Counted from the stretch's first letter, positions 8,701 to 16,127 are shown. The stretch is 45,114 nt of DNA from JBBTVI01 sp038063315 (GCA_038063315.1 JBBTVI010000013.1:1-45114); one strand, 5' to 3'. Notes: generated by a model not told the origin, from the sequence alone. Program-made: numbers and translations.

Positions 8701-9278
8701 TCGTGACTTGAGAGCGCGGTGCCGCAGCGCGGGCAATACGGTACCACTTTGAAATCCTTGTAGAACAGTTTCTTTTTATGTATTGCGGCGATCAGGTGCC
8801 AAAGCGTCTGGATATAGGACGAATCGTATGTAATGTAGGGATCCTCCTGGTCGAGCCAGAATCCGATGCGCTCGGTCAGGCGTTCCCACTCCTCTTTATA
8901 GCGCCAGACGGTCTCTCTTGCGCGCGCGTTGAAGCGGCCGATGCCGTATTCTTCGATCGCCTTTTTGGTTTTGAGGCCGAGTTCTTTCTCCACCTGGATC
9001 TCGACGGGAAGGCCGTGTGTGTCCCATCCGGCTTTGCGTAGGACGCGGTATCCGGTCATCGTTTTATAACGGCAGACCGCGTCTTTGAAGACGCGCGCGA
9101 GAACGTGATGGAGCCCGGGTCTGCCGTTTGCCGACGGCGGTCCCTCATAAAATACAAAATCGCCGCGCGGGGCGCGCCGCTCGAGCGTTTTTTCAAATAT
9201 CCGTTCCCGCTTCCAGTACTCCAGAATTTTTTCCTCCTCTTTCGGAAGCGAAAACAACGCATTTGTTTCGTCGTTCAT
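5787..9278 (-). CDS. ileS: Isoleucine--tRNA ligase with an inserted histidine-phosphatase domain
   Basis: A class I synthetase of 1163 residues that charges tRNA-Ile. The first signature motif is GLHH (residues 55-58, in GPPSANGRPGLHH), the altered form known from some IleRS2-type enzymes in place of HxGH; KMSKS is at 797-801 (GEKMSKSKGN). The CP1 editing domain is recognisable by GTGVVHTAVMYGDDDF. Between the half-sites C480xxC483 and C714xxC717 of a zinc knuckle lies a roughly 200-residue phosphoglycerate-mutase-like domain (about 503-700) with RHG at 510-512, a SSDLLRTKET segment and the second catalytic histidine at 650 (VSHGNP), so its active site looks intact. Start: the ATG at 9278 is one helical turn upstream of the conserved N-terminus, and lies just after a good promoter; longer readings would run into the divergent gene. 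RecO follows after 3 bp. Confidence 0.95.
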   Translation of the reverse strand: MNDETNALFSLPKEEEKILEYWKRERIFEKTLERRAPRGDFVFYEGPPSANGRPGLHHVLARVFKDAVCRYKTMTGYRVLRKAGWDTHGLPVEIQVEKELGLKTKKAIEEYGIGRFNARARETVWRYKEEWERLTERIGFWLDQEDPYITYDSSYIQTLWHLIAAIHKKKLFYKDFKVVPYCPRCGTALSSHEVALGYKNVTDNSVFIRFKIKSADQRWKNAYILSWTTTPWTLPGNVALAINPDIMYIKVQGVLFPDDAEKKPDYIFAANLKTALSEILGHFAESLETFKGSELDGLDYVPLFPVQELKSKKSYKIYPADFVTAEDGTGVVHTAVMYGDDDFRLGNSVGLPKQHTVDETGRFVADFGAGLKGRPVKAAETEKIILNYLLNSGALLKMRPYPHEYPFCWRCDHPLLYYAASSWFIAVSRLRKQLLANNKKITWIPAHMKDGRFGEWLKDAKDWALSRTRYWGTPLPVWECESCDKRRIVGALSELDKNSPRDLNTYLLLRHGEAETNAKQILSSWPESGKYHLTEHGKKQIEKQIPRLRKEKVDLIFSSDLLRTKETTAIIGRALKKPVRYDARLREHDTGIYNGRPTAEWHERYTRVTDQYAVPPKNGESMADVRRRMVEFLRELDRKYSGKRILIVSHGNPITAAVVGYGGYDQKETPSIEKKFRIDQTGTLIRVRGHNWPYNADGELDLHRPFVDDIRIRCNGCNGAMRRVPEVMDVWFDSGAMPFAQNNAAEMQYPADFICEGVDQTRGWFYTLHAIGALMDRGPAYRAVIALGHVLDEKGEKMSKSKGNVVDPWNVIARYGADALRWYFFTVNPAGEPKHFAERDVGERLRRTINTLENMVRFYKMYGAPLQAESTPRGTKNPLDRWILSRLQGTIARARDSFERYELTDAARAIEQLIDDASRWWLRRSRARFQHPTSDRELQECSAVLRTLLETIAHLAAPLIPFVAEFAAKELGATESVHIAGYPVRDKLLVKTRLEQYMEEARRIATLALAERSKVGIKVRQPLALLAIRRKTKKPNTQIILPAEILDIVKDEINVRDIHYDETLASAIALDTVLTPDLKAEGFARELIRNIQDLRKDARLKPQDAIRCFITADAEAEKMILAFQKTIAACVLARPLVIGKSEKYDAMRETRIDGHTVRIGIST

Positions 9279-9288
9279 GCTGCTATTT

Positions 9289-9317
9289 ATGGTAAGCCGC
9301 TGTGCGCAAAAAATCAA
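9289..9317 (-). promoter_or_regulatory. Promoter of the ileS operon, near-leaderless
   Basis: Minus-strand TTGATT and TACCAT with a 17-bp spacer. The last -10 base is only 10 bp before the ileS ATG, so the expected transcript would begin within a few bases of the start codon, in keeping with the absence of an SD. Motif-based only. Confidence 0.55.
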
Positions 9318-9333
9318 TTTTGTGGCGTTGCCC

Positions 9334-9363
9334 TTGACAGGGAAAAACTTCTTATGGTAGGTT
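9334..9363 (+). promoter_or_regulatory. Possible promoter of the 238-aa gene
   Basis: A perfect -35 TTGACA at 9334-9339 is followed after 18 bp by a weak -10 (TAGGTT, 9358-9363). It is divergent from the ileS promoter, with the two -35 boxes about 16 bp apart. Confidence 0.4.
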
Positions 9364-9465
9364 GTTTTCACAAGGATGCGTTCCCTGACAACAAGGTATA
9401 AGACGAGAGTTATCAGGAAGGCCAGCATTGGATTCGTCCTTTTGCGGCCTTCAAAGGAGATCACA

Positions 9466-10182
9466 ATGGATTCGTCCGAGAGGATCGCGATGGCAATAAG
9501 GGGTAAGGTTCTTCTGGAAAGCCCGGAGGACCGCGCAGAGTTTATCTTTGAGTTTCTCAAGCAGAGAAATTCGGATTTCAAGGATTTTACCGGCTTTCGG
9601 GAACTTCAAGCGGTTGTCGGGACAACGCGTGCAATGTACACGACACGTTGTCTGGCCGATACGTGTATCGGACATCTGCCAAATGTAAAAGATCTTGCAG
9701 AATGGCGGCGCGGTGAAGGTATTGACACGGATGAACCACTGACGCCGCAGACCCATTGTACGGAATGGATGACGGTGTCTCTTGATTCACGACCTATCAC
9801 GGGTATGCCTTCGTTGTTGTCGAATGAGACGCAACGGATACTCATCGTGACGCGCCAAACCCAGTTATACATGGTCACCATCGAGTATATTGTGCGTCTA
9901 ATTCCGCAAAGAGGAAGCGCCACGCGGGAGCAGGTCGTGAGTGCGTACACGGCGGCATGCTTTGGAAAATCGCAACTCGTTGAACTGTTGCGATCACCAC
10001 CTCCTCGCTGGAGTAGTGAAGGTGGTTGGATCCAGGAATTGTATGATATTGTGCTTCGCAATCTCTACCAGCGCGAGCGATTAGCCCGACAGGCGGCGGA
10101 AACGGCGGCTGCATTCCAGGCAACTTTCGATCGCATCGGGGTTTCCATTTACCGGAAGGAACCAGCGTACATAAGGCGGTGA
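9466..10182 (+). CDS. Unknown protein, 238 aa, self-contained transcription unit
   Basis: I do not recognise a family. The start is decided by a strong SD (AAAGGAG, 9453-9459) 6 bp before the ATG at 9466; an in-frame ATG 30 codons upstream lacks one. The protein is soluble, without signal peptide or membrane helix, and mixed alpha/beta in appearance: an N-terminal helical region (about 1-45), a central beta-rich part with QRILIVTRQTQLYMVTIEYIVRL (about 123-145), and a helical C-terminus (about 185-225, rich in Ala, Gln and Arg). Two cysteines (in TTRCLADTC) might pair. It stands alone on the plus strand between minus-strand core genes, with its own terminator at 10250-10277 and codon use more balanced than its GC-rich neighbours, which suggests an accessory gene. 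It is a confident gene with an unknown job. Confidence 0.8.
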   Translation: MDSSERIAMAIRGKVLLESPEDRAEFIFEFLKQRNSDFKDFTGFRELQAVVGTTRAMYTTRCLADTCIGHLPNVKDLAEWRRGEGIDTDEPLTPQTHCTEWMTVSLDSRPITGMPSLLSNETQRILIVTRQTQLYMVTIEYIVRLIPQRGSATREQVVSAYTAACFGKSQLVELLRSPPPRWSSEGGWIQELYDIVLRNLYQRERLARQAAETAAAFQATFDRIGVSIYRKEPAYIRR

Positions 10183-10249
10183 TTAGCCGACCCATGGTTT
10201 GCGGTCGGGGGTGAGGCATTGCGGAACGCATCCGAAGCAAGAGGTCTTG

Positions 10250-10277
10250 AGCCCGATCATATATGGTCGGGCTTTTT
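10250..10277 (+). terminator. Intrinsic terminator after the 238-aa gene
   Basis: AGCCCGATCAT and ATGGTCGGGCT pair over 11 bp with one mismatch, followed by TTTTT. It lies 68 bp after the stop codon. Confidence 0.85.
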
Positions 10278-10319
10278 AATTGTTTCAGACGATTGGTTCA
10301 GTATGCTTTGAATGCTCTA

Positions 10320-10477
10320 CTGAAATTCGGCAAATTTCTCGAAAACAATACAACATTTATCAGAAGACATGTACTCATTGGAGGTTTAACCTCGTAAGCC
10401 GCTTACGAGGTTAAACCTCCTCATACGCCTTCATCAACGCATCTGAAAAGACATCAAGAAAATTTGTCAAAGTTTAG
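10320..10477. mobile_element. Family A MITE-like element, copy 1
   Basis: A 158-bp non-coding element with degenerate terminal inverted repeats: CTGAAATTCGGCAAATTTC at the left and the complement of CTAAACTTTGACAAATTTTC at the right. The centre (10380-10420) is a perfect 19-bp-stem hairpin with loop CCG, whose arms start GGAGGTTTAACCTC; GAGGTTTAACCTC is itself a palindrome. The same element in reverse orientation is at 40585-40737, nearly identical over the central 70 bp. No open frame. No target duplication is visible. Confidence 0.75.
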
Positions 10478-10489
10478 GTTTTACCAACA

Positions 10490-10530
10490 CCAAAAAACCG
10501 CCCTGAGCGAAGTCGAAGGACGGTTTTTGG
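10490..10530. terminator. Bidirectional intrinsic terminator (serves khpA)
   Basis: CCAAAAAACCG... pairs with CGGTTTTTGG, enclosing the small repeat word CTGAGCGAAGTCGAAGGA. On the minus strand this is 57 bp past the khpA stop; U-tracts are present on both strands. Confidence 0.75.
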
Positions 10531-10587
10531 TACTCACGAATTCCGCGTTTTATCTTTTCGGGGCAGACCCGAAGAGACGGCGCGAAA

Positions 10588-10911
10588 TTACAAATTCAGA
10601 TCGTCAACAACGCGGTCAACCTCGCGATCCGTGTCGCGATCGTCCTGACGGCGTGGCCCGCGGCCGCCCTCCGGCTCTTCGATCTTCAGATTGACGCGGG
10701 AATTGTTCTTAACACCGACCACGCGGAGGAGCGAGCGAACCGCCTTGGCTGTCTGGCCGTTCCGTCCGATGATCTTTCCCATATCCTGGGGGTCAACCTT
10801 GAGAGTGATGAGCACTCCCATTTCGTCAACCCTGCGGTCGGTCTTGACCGCATCGGGATTATCCACGAGGGATTTGACGACGTACTCCAGAAATTCCTGA
10901 TCTTTAGACAT
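10588..10911 (-). CDS. khpA: KH-domain RNA-binding protein KhpA (YlqC-like)
   Basis: A 107-residue protein starting MSKDQEFLEYVVKSLVDNPDAV, the typical KhpA start, with the type II KH signature IIGRNGQTAKAVRSLLRVVG (about 46-65) containing the GxxG loop as GRNG. KhpA binds RNA in the cytoplasm and in other bacteria partners KhpB/Jag in envelope and division control. After the KH domain comes a charged, Arg/Asp-rich tail of about 30 residues (GGRGPRRQDDRDTDREVDR) that looks disordered and may add RNA contacts; many KhpA proteins of about 75-80 residues lack it. An upstream in-frame ATG (10938) would add only a non-conserved stretch. No SD. Confidence 0.88.
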   Translation of the reverse strand: MSKDQEFLEYVVKSLVDNPDAVKTDRRVDEMGVLITLKVDPQDMGKIIGRNGQTAKAVRSLLRVVGVKNNSRVNLKIEEPEGGRGPRRQDDRDTDREVDRVVDDLNL

Positions 10912-11103
10912 GTGTGTGCTGCTTCCGAGAATCGGCATGTCTCGCGCTTTCGGCCCGAAAAGTAGCGTCTTACTGGAAGCAAAAATCTTGTCTTATCAGT
11001 TCAGTCATTCGACCTTTCGTCCGGACTCCCGTGATGTTTTTCCGGAGCCCTTTATGATAAGTATATTAAAGACGATTGCGCGCAAGAAGTCAAGCGGCGC
11101 GTC

Positions 11104-11132
11104 TTGATAATAGAGTTTCTTTGTGTTAAAGT
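11104..11132 (+). promoter_or_regulatory. Promoter of the plus-strand M16 gene
   Basis: TTGATA and TAAAGT with a 17-bp spacer. The leader of about 55 nt contains two 16-bp imperfect direct repeats (11138-11153 and 11163-11178, 12 of 16 identical, both with TACGT/TTACGT) that could be an operator or leader element. Confidence 0.55.
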
Positions 11133-11194
11133 GATGCTCGACAACTTACGTTAAGAAGTTTCTTGACAATGTACGTCATTGAGGAGGACTGCTG

Positions 11195-12463
11195 ATGGCG
11201 GGTTTCGCAGTAGAAGAATCCGAGCGAGCAGACGGATTACGGATTATCACGCGGCGCGTTCCCCATACGAAGCGTGTTCGCGTCGCGGTAATGGTTCGCG
11301 TGGGATCGGGGTATGATCCTCCGGGGAGCGAGGGCCTTTTCCATTTTTTTGAGCACATGGCGTTTCGAGGGACCTTGCGTCGTTCTGCGGCCGAGATTTA
11401 CCAGTTTCGCGATCAATATTTATTGGACAGCAATGCGTCCACAGGTCGGACGGACACCACATACTACGGCGAAGTCGTGTATACGCGCCTTGAGAGTCTG
11501 TGCGACTTTCTTTTCGACATCTATGGCTCCCCGCTTTTCCCCGATGAAGCAATTAAAAAGGAGAAAGGGGTTGTCGAGAATGAGATCGCAAGACATGAGG
11601 ATAACGACCACGACGCAGGGTTTTGGGGGTTAATGAAGCTTCTCTATGCGGAAAATCCGGCGCGGACACTGGGTACGGGGAGTCCGGAAACCGTTGCGAC
11701 GATTGACCGCCAGATGCTTATGGATGCACATCGGCAATGGTATGTGCCAGCCAATACAGTGATGATAGGTACGGGACGGATTGAACATGCGGCGCTCACG
11801 GCTCTCGCGAATGCATGCATTCCGTTGCGAAACGCGATTTGTTCGTATCGGTCATGGAGCGATGAGTATGACATGGGATATGTTCCGTCTATCCACATCA
11901 TTGAACGACCGCATCGGAAAAAAGCGGTCGTGACTTACGGATGTAAATTGCCGGTCGCCGTATTGCGCGACGAGAAAAATCAGATGGCTTTTAAGATTCT
12001 TGCGCGTATGCTGGCGCGCGGAGTCGGCAGTATGTTGTGGCAGGAAATTCGGGAACAACGCGGCTTCGCATATTTGGTACAAGGCGGCCTTATGGGGGGG
12101 GCGGATCTTGCCTATATTTTTTGGGCTCGCACAGAGGTCAAGCCGCCTCGCGTGGATGAAACGCTGCGGTTAATCCCTGATATCATCGCGTACCGTCCAT
12201 TGGAGCGAGCGCACTTCGAACGCGTCAAGGAAAACATGATGGATCATTTTTTGGCCAGTATGGAAACGCCGGGTAGTTGGCAAGGCGCTCTTTCGACGCA
12301 GCGCATAAAGGAAGACCGGCCCCTGTCTTACTTTACAAACTATACGGCTAAAAGTATGGCGCGTTTATCGCGCATCACATTCGATCACGTGGTTCGGTTA
12401 CGCGAACTGTACTTTGCGCCGGAGCGTCTCTACGCGACCGTGGTAAAACCAAGTGTAGGGTGA
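11195..12463 (+). CDS. M16 family zinc metallopeptidase, second copy
   Basis: A 422-residue protein with the inverted zinc motif HFFEH at residues 50-54 and the third-ligand helix KEKGVVENEIARHED, so the active site looks complete. The C-terminal half contains the LARGVGSMLWQEIREQRGFAYLV segment of M16 proteins. It is clearly divergent from the M16 protein at 429-1700. The ATG at 11195 is fixed by an excellent SD (GAGGAGG, 11180-11186). Unlike that copy it has its own promoter (11104-11132) and terminator (12497-12530) and stands alone on the plus strand between khpA and mraY. M16 proteases degrade short polypeptides; no signal peptide is visible and the substrate is unknown. Confidence 0.9.
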   Translation: MAGFAVEESERADGLRIITRRVPHTKRVRVAVMVRVGSGYDPPGSEGLFHFFEHMAFRGTLRRSAAEIYQFRDQYLLDSNASTGRTDTTYYGEVVYTRLESLCDFLFDIYGSPLFPDEAIKKEKGVVENEIARHEDNDHDAGFWGLMKLLYAENPARTLGTGSPETVATIDRQMLMDAHRQWYVPANTVMIGTGRIEHAALTALANACIPLRNAICSYRSWSDEYDMGYVPSIHIIERPHRKKAVVTYGCKLPVAVLRDEKNQMAFKILARMLARGVGSMLWQEIREQRGFAYLVQGGLMGGADLAYIFWARTEVKPPRVDETLRLIPDIIAYRPLERAHFERVKENMMDHFLASMETPGSWQGALSTQRIKEDRPLSYFTNYTAKSMARLSRITFDHVVRLRELYFAPERLYATVVKPSVG

Positions 12464-12496
12464 TGACTTTGTGAAGGTACGGGAAGGCAATAAAAA

Positions 12497-12530
12497 GCGT
12501 ATCGGGAATTATCCTGATACGCCTTTTTTT
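12497..12530 (+). terminator. Intrinsic terminator of the plus-strand M16 gene
   Basis: GCGTATC...GATACGC hairpin followed by CTTTTTTTC, 33 bp after the stop codon. Confidence 0.85.
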
Positions 12531-12571
12531 CTGCGCATTGCCGATGCGGGCCGAAACGGGATCGCCGCGCG

Positions 12572-13654
12572 CTATCTCCCGATGAGAGCGATTACCATGC
12601 CGATGATTGCAGCGATGACGCCGATGATCCAAAACCGCATGGTCACTTTGTGCGGGGGCCAGCCCTTGGCTTCAAAGTGATGATGGATGGGCGCGATGAG
12701 AAAAACCTTTTTTTTGCGGAAGCGTTTGGAGGCGAATTGGATCACGTCCGAGGCGACCTCGGCCATCAGCACGAATCCGATGACCGGGAGCACGAAGACG
12801 GAATCGGTGAGAAACGCGACAACAGTCAGCGACGTGGTCAGGCCGAGGATTCCCGATTCTCCCATGTAAAAACGCGCGGGAGGGATGTTGAACCAGAGAA
12901 ACGCAAGGAGTGCGCCGAGAATGACTCCGGAAAATGCGGCAATGTCAATCTGGCCGCGGAAGAATGCGATTCCGCCGTATGCGCCGAATATCGCGGCAAA
13001 AATCCCGCCGGCAAGACCGTCAATGCCGTCAACGATGCCGGAGGAAAAAAGAAGGATCATGGTTGCGACGAAAAGCGGTATATACCAGACGCCGATGAAG
13101 ACGTCCCCGTAGCCGGGGATATAAATGGTGTTCCATTCCAGTTTGAAGTGGAACCACAGGGCGCCGGAGAGCGCGATAAGAAAGACGAGGAGCAGCCGGC
13201 GCCGGAACGTGATGCCGCCCGCGATGTAAGACCCCTTGCGGAAAACCTGCATGAGGTCGTCGGCAAGACCGAGGAGGGATGCGGCAATCAATGTGAATAG
13301 CGGAAGCCATGTTTGGTTGCGGGAGAGAAAGTTTGCTTTGTCCCAAAACGGGGAATCGGTGATCTTGGAAATACTCCAGACGAGAAGCGCGAGTGAGACC
13401 GCCGTGACCCAGACCAGAACTCCGCCGAGGCGGGGCACGCGCGTCTCGCGGTGCGCGTGGAGTTTTGCAAAGATTGGAGTTTTGGTCCCGTCCGGCGCGA
13501 ACTGGCGCACGTCCTTGCGCCACATTTTGTGGCGGTAGAGCCAGCGCGTCCAAAATGGGGTCCAAAGCATGGCCGCGGCAAACGACAATGCCGCAAGGCC
13601 GAAGACCTTAATGACATTGGAGATGGTATCGGTAGTGTTGAGAATGGGATCCAT
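12572..13654 (-). CDS. mraY: Phospho-N-acetylmuramoyl-pentapeptide transferase MraY
   Basis: A 360-residue polytopic membrane enzyme that transfers phospho-MurNAc-pentapeptide from UDP to undecaprenyl phosphate, making lipid I on the cytoplasmic face. Diagnostic features are TRVPRLGGVLVW near residue 71, the acidic loops (LLGLADDLMQV and SSGIVDGIDGLAGG) and the C-terminal HHHFEAKGWPPHKVTMRFW. About ten membrane segments are visible. The protein is of normal length. It is the last gene of a minus-strand envelope group: D-Ala-D-Ala carboxypeptidase lies 38 bp upstream, ScpB and ScpA beyond. Its presence shows that the organism makes its own peptidoglycan precursors. Confidence 0.95.
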   Translation of the reverse strand: MDPILNTTDTISNVIKVFGLAALSFAAAMLWTPFWTRWLYRHKMWRKDVRQFAPDGTKTPIFAKLHAHRETRVPRLGGVLVWVTAVSLALLVWSISKITDSPFWDKANFLSRNQTWLPLFTLIAASLLGLADDLMQVFRKGSYIAGGITFRRRLLLVFLIALSGALWFHFKLEWNTIYIPGYGDVFIGVWYIPLFVATMILLFSSGIVDGIDGLAGGIFAAIFGAYGGIAFFRGQIDIAAFSGVILGALLAFLWFNIPPARFYMGESGILGLTTSLTVVAFLTDSVFVLPVIGFVLMAEVASDVIQFASKRFRKKKVFLIAPIHHHFEAKGWPPHKVTMRFWIIGVIAAIIGMVIALIGR

Positions 13655-13692
13655 AACAGAATATGAAGTATGGGGTATGGGGTGAAGAAGGA

Positions 13693-14745
13693 TTACCGCT
13701 CCCGAAACACCTCATCGAGCCATCGGAGGAGTTGCGTCGCGTCATCAAAGCGGTCCGCGGAGCGGAGAAGGACAATAATCGCGGTTTCGCCATTGGGGAG
13801 TGTATAAACCAGAAGCAGCGTCTCCCCGGCCGAGTCCGTGAATCCTGTTTTTCCGCCGCGGATGCGATCAAATTCCGTAAGGAGCTTATTCGTTGTTTCT
13901 ACCCGGACACTGCGACCGTTGTCCGCGGTGATTGCGCTTTCTATTTTCTGCGTGATATCGAAAATAAAGGGATATTGGTGGAGAATGTAGGCGGCAAGCC
14001 GGCCGAGATCCTCGGCTGTGGTCTCGGGATGGCCGATTGCCATGGGGCATGATGAAGATGCGCCCGAGGCCTGCGAGGTCTCAAAGCAGCCAGGGGGCGG
14101 GTTATCATCGAGCCCCGTTGGATTGTCAAAAGAAGATTGCCGAAGTCCGATTGCGCGCGCTTTGTCGTCCATGAGGCGGGTGAAGAGCCGAATACGCTCA
14201 TTGAAATCATTGCCGCCAAGAAGGCGCCCGGTTTCTTCGGCAAGGGCGAGCGCCGCATCATTTGCGGATCCGACGAGCATCAGGGTGAGGAGATCGTCGC
14301 GCATGAATGAGTCCCCCGCCTGAGCATTGCTTCTTTTTTCCTCCACGCGCTTAGCATCCGACGTCATGGGGATCCATACTCCCTCGCCGATATTGTCCCG
14401 TGCGACAACGGCAGTCAGAAGTTTAGTGATGCTTGCCGGAGAAAGCGTTTTAACAACGCGCCTGCTGACTATGGGCATTTCATCGTCGAGCAGGCGGACG
14501 ATGAATGCCTCGGCGCTCACGTCCGGCGCGGGGTTCCCCCGGATGCGTTCTTGGATTTGGGCCCGGCGCTCTTTCTCTTTTTGTTTGGCAATAAGCGCGC
14601 GCCGGGCGCGCAATGTCGCCGCAAGCGAGGGTTCGGATGCGGACTCGTCTCCGTCCGAGCCCACGGCGCCGGAGACAAAAAAAAGAAGCGTCAAAGCGAG
14701 CGTTGTTACAAGCACTGATATGCGAATAAAGTAAGATCCTGTCAT
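13693..14745 (-). CDS. D-alanyl-D-alanine carboxypeptidase (S11 penicillin-binding protein)
   Basis: A 350-residue exported serine peptidase that trims pentapeptide stems of peptidoglycan. The three active-site motifs are present: SITK at 105-108, SAN at 160-162 and KTG at 299-301. Residues 1-29 form a signal peptide or membrane anchor, followed by a charged helical linker (about 41-70, many Lys, Arg and Glu) that would hold the catalytic domain off the membrane. A Pro/Ser-rich insertion with two cysteines (C220 and C233) near the active-site domain could carry a disulfide. The C-terminal beta domain of DacA is missing, as in many short S11 proteins. It lies 11 bp behind scpB and upstream of mraY. 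Confidence 0.92.
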   Translation of the reverse strand: MTGSYFIRISVLVTTLALTLLFFVSGAVGSDGDESASEPSLAATLRARRALIAKQKEKERRAQIQERIRGNPAPDVSAEAFIVRLLDDEMPIVSRRVVKTLSPASITKLLTAVVARDNIGEGVWIPMTSDAKRVEEKRSNAQAGDSFMRDDLLTLMLVGSANDAALALAEETGRLLGGNDFNERIRLFTRLMDDKARAIGLRQSSFDNPTGLDDNPPPGCFETSQASGASSSCPMAIGHPETTAEDLGRLAAYILHQYPFIFDITQKIESAITADNGRSVRVETTNKLLTEFDRIRGGKTGFTDSAGETLLLVYTLPNGETAIIVLLRSADRFDDATQLLRWLDEVFRER

Positions 14746-14756
14746 AATATACGCGA

Positions 14757-15332
14757 TCAGACCGTCTGAACGGGGCTATCGGTTACGGCCGCATCGTTTG
14801 CGATTTGTGGATGCGCCGCGTCGTCTCCGGCGCGCAGGCGGAATTCGTCATACGAGGGCAAGTCCTCAATGCGCGTGAGGCCGAGGTGTTTGAGAAAATC
14901 AATTGTTACCTGATAAAGGGGCGCGCGGCCGTCTTCGGGATTCGGAGCGCGTTTGATCAGTCCACGAAGGTGGAGATTGCGGAGAGCAATCGCGGAGTTG
15001 ACTCCCCGGATATTTTCTATGGACGCGCGCGTCAGCGGCCCTTTGTAGGCGATGATCGAGGCGGTCTCGATGGACGCGCGCGTCAGTGGCCCGTCGAGTT
15101 CACTTTTGAGAAGCGCGCTGACTGCGGCGGCGTTATCCGGATGCGTTCCGAACTGGCAGTCGCCGTCTTTTTCGACGAGGACGATGCCGCGCGTCCGGAA
15201 ATCATCGCGGATGGCCGCAATCGCACTGTCCACGTCGTCGGGGGTCGCGCCGGTAATGCGGGAGAGCTGCTCACGGCTGATTGGCTCGCCGTGGATGAAA
15301 AGAAGCGACTCAATTATTGATTGGAGTGGCAT
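14757..15332 (-). CDS. scpB: Segregation and condensation protein B
   Basis: A 191-residue ScpB with the two tandem winged-helix domains of the family; visible signatures are ESLLFIHGEPISREQLSRI at the N-terminus and IIAYKGPLTRASIENIRGVNS around residues 93-113. It forms the SMC-ScpA-ScpB condensin that compacts and segregates the chromosome. A short internal duplication of the word GPLTRASIE occurs (both at about 82 and 98). It starts 9 bp after the scpA stop, so the pair is translated together. The order scpA-scpB is usual; continuation into a carboxypeptidase and mraY links segregation with wall synthesis. Confidence 0.93.
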   Translation of the reverse strand: MPLQSIIESLLFIHGEPISREQLSRITGATPDDVDSAIAAIRDDFRTRGIVLVEKDGDCQFGTHPDNAAAVSALLKSELDGPLTRASIETASIIAYKGPLTRASIENIRGVNSAIALRNLHLRGLIKRAPNPEDGRAPLYQVTIDFLKHLGLTRIEDLPSYDEFRLRAGDDAAHPQIANDAAVTDSPVQTV

Positions 15333-15341
15333 AAAAAATTA

Positions 15342-16100
15342 TTATATCGCCTCCGCTGTGGCATCGGCCTTCCCCATTGTGATCCGGCCGAAGGAGCGGT
15401 CCTGATCAATGACGATCGCGCATTTTCGCGCCAGCTCCAGGATTGCAAGAAAACTCACGATAATATCCATTTTATCATTCGCCATTCCGACAATATCACC
15501 GAAATTTTTCTGCAAACTGTCCGCGAGAAGGCGTTGGACGTGCTTCATTTTTTCCTCAAGCGACACAACGCGCCGGATCACGCCCTGGGGCAAGACAATG
15601 CGTTCGGGCCGGGATAGAAGTATGTCCGTTAGCGCCGCGCTAAGCAAGGCGGGAAGACAACTCGGCGGGGGCGAGAATGCGCGGCGGTCATTCTCGGTGG
15701 CAACGCGCGTCAATATGCGGCGGCCCCCCGCCTCGCATTTTTGCAGCGCGGCCGTGACCGTGCGGAATTTCTGATACTCTTTCAGCCGCGCAGTCAAATC
15801 TCCGGCCCCGGCATCCTCCGGCGTCTTGTCGGCGATATGGGGCAGAAGCGCGTTTGATTTAATCAAAAGGAGTTGGGCCGCGACAACAAGAAATTCCCCC
15901 AGTTCCTTTTGACTGACGCCGTCCATTCCTTTGACGCGCGCGAGAAATTCGTCCGCAACCGAGCCGAGAGAAATGTCCGTAATCGCGAGTTTCTCCTTGG
16001 TAATCAGCTCGAGCAGGAGGTCAAGGGGCCCCTCGAATTTTTCCTGACGCACATAAAAATCCACATAGTATAGTGTAATCAAAAACGAGAGACGGGGCAA
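15342..16100 (-). CDS. scpA: Segregation and condensation protein A
   Basis: A 252-residue kleisin subunit of the SMC complex, recognised by VRQEKFEGPLDLLLELITKEKLAITDISLGSVADEFLARV and the following helical run; the C-terminal winged-helix part (about 190-235) contains VVSLEEKMKHVQRLL. It bridges SMC heads and binds ScpB. The start is uncertain: the ATG at 16100 adds 12 residues before the conserved YVRQEKFEGPL, and a GTG codon (VDFYVRQ) would suit the family better; no SD supports either. The gene begins right after the terminator of the 88-aa gene (16101-16127). Confidence 0.92.
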   Translation of the reverse strand: MPRLSFLITLYYVDFYVRQEKFEGPLDLLLELITKEKLAITDISLGSVADEFLARVKGMDGVSQKELGEFLVVAAQLLLIKSNALLPHIADKTPEDAGAGDLTARLKEYQKFRTVTAALQKCEAGGRRILTRVATENDRRAFSPPPSCLPALLSAALTDILLSRPERIVLPQGVIRRVVSLEEKMKHVQRLLADSLQKNFGDIVGMANDKMDIIVSFLAILELARKCAIVIDQDRSFGRITMGKADATAEAI

Positions 16101-16127
16101 ATAAAAATAGCCGATGCGATCGGCTAT
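16101..16127 (-). terminator. Intrinsic terminator of the 88-aa gene
   Basis: On the minus strand AATAGCCGAT pairs with ATCGGCTATT over a 3-nt loop, then TTTTATTT. The gene's TAG stop (16126-16124) is part of the first arm. Confidence 0.8.

Noticed and set aside
9279..9581. N-terminal extension of IleRS by 101 residues
   Set aside because: It overlaps the start of the convincing divergent 238-aa gene and its promoter, and lies upstream of the mapped-by-motif ileS promoter; the conserved IleRS start is at 9278.
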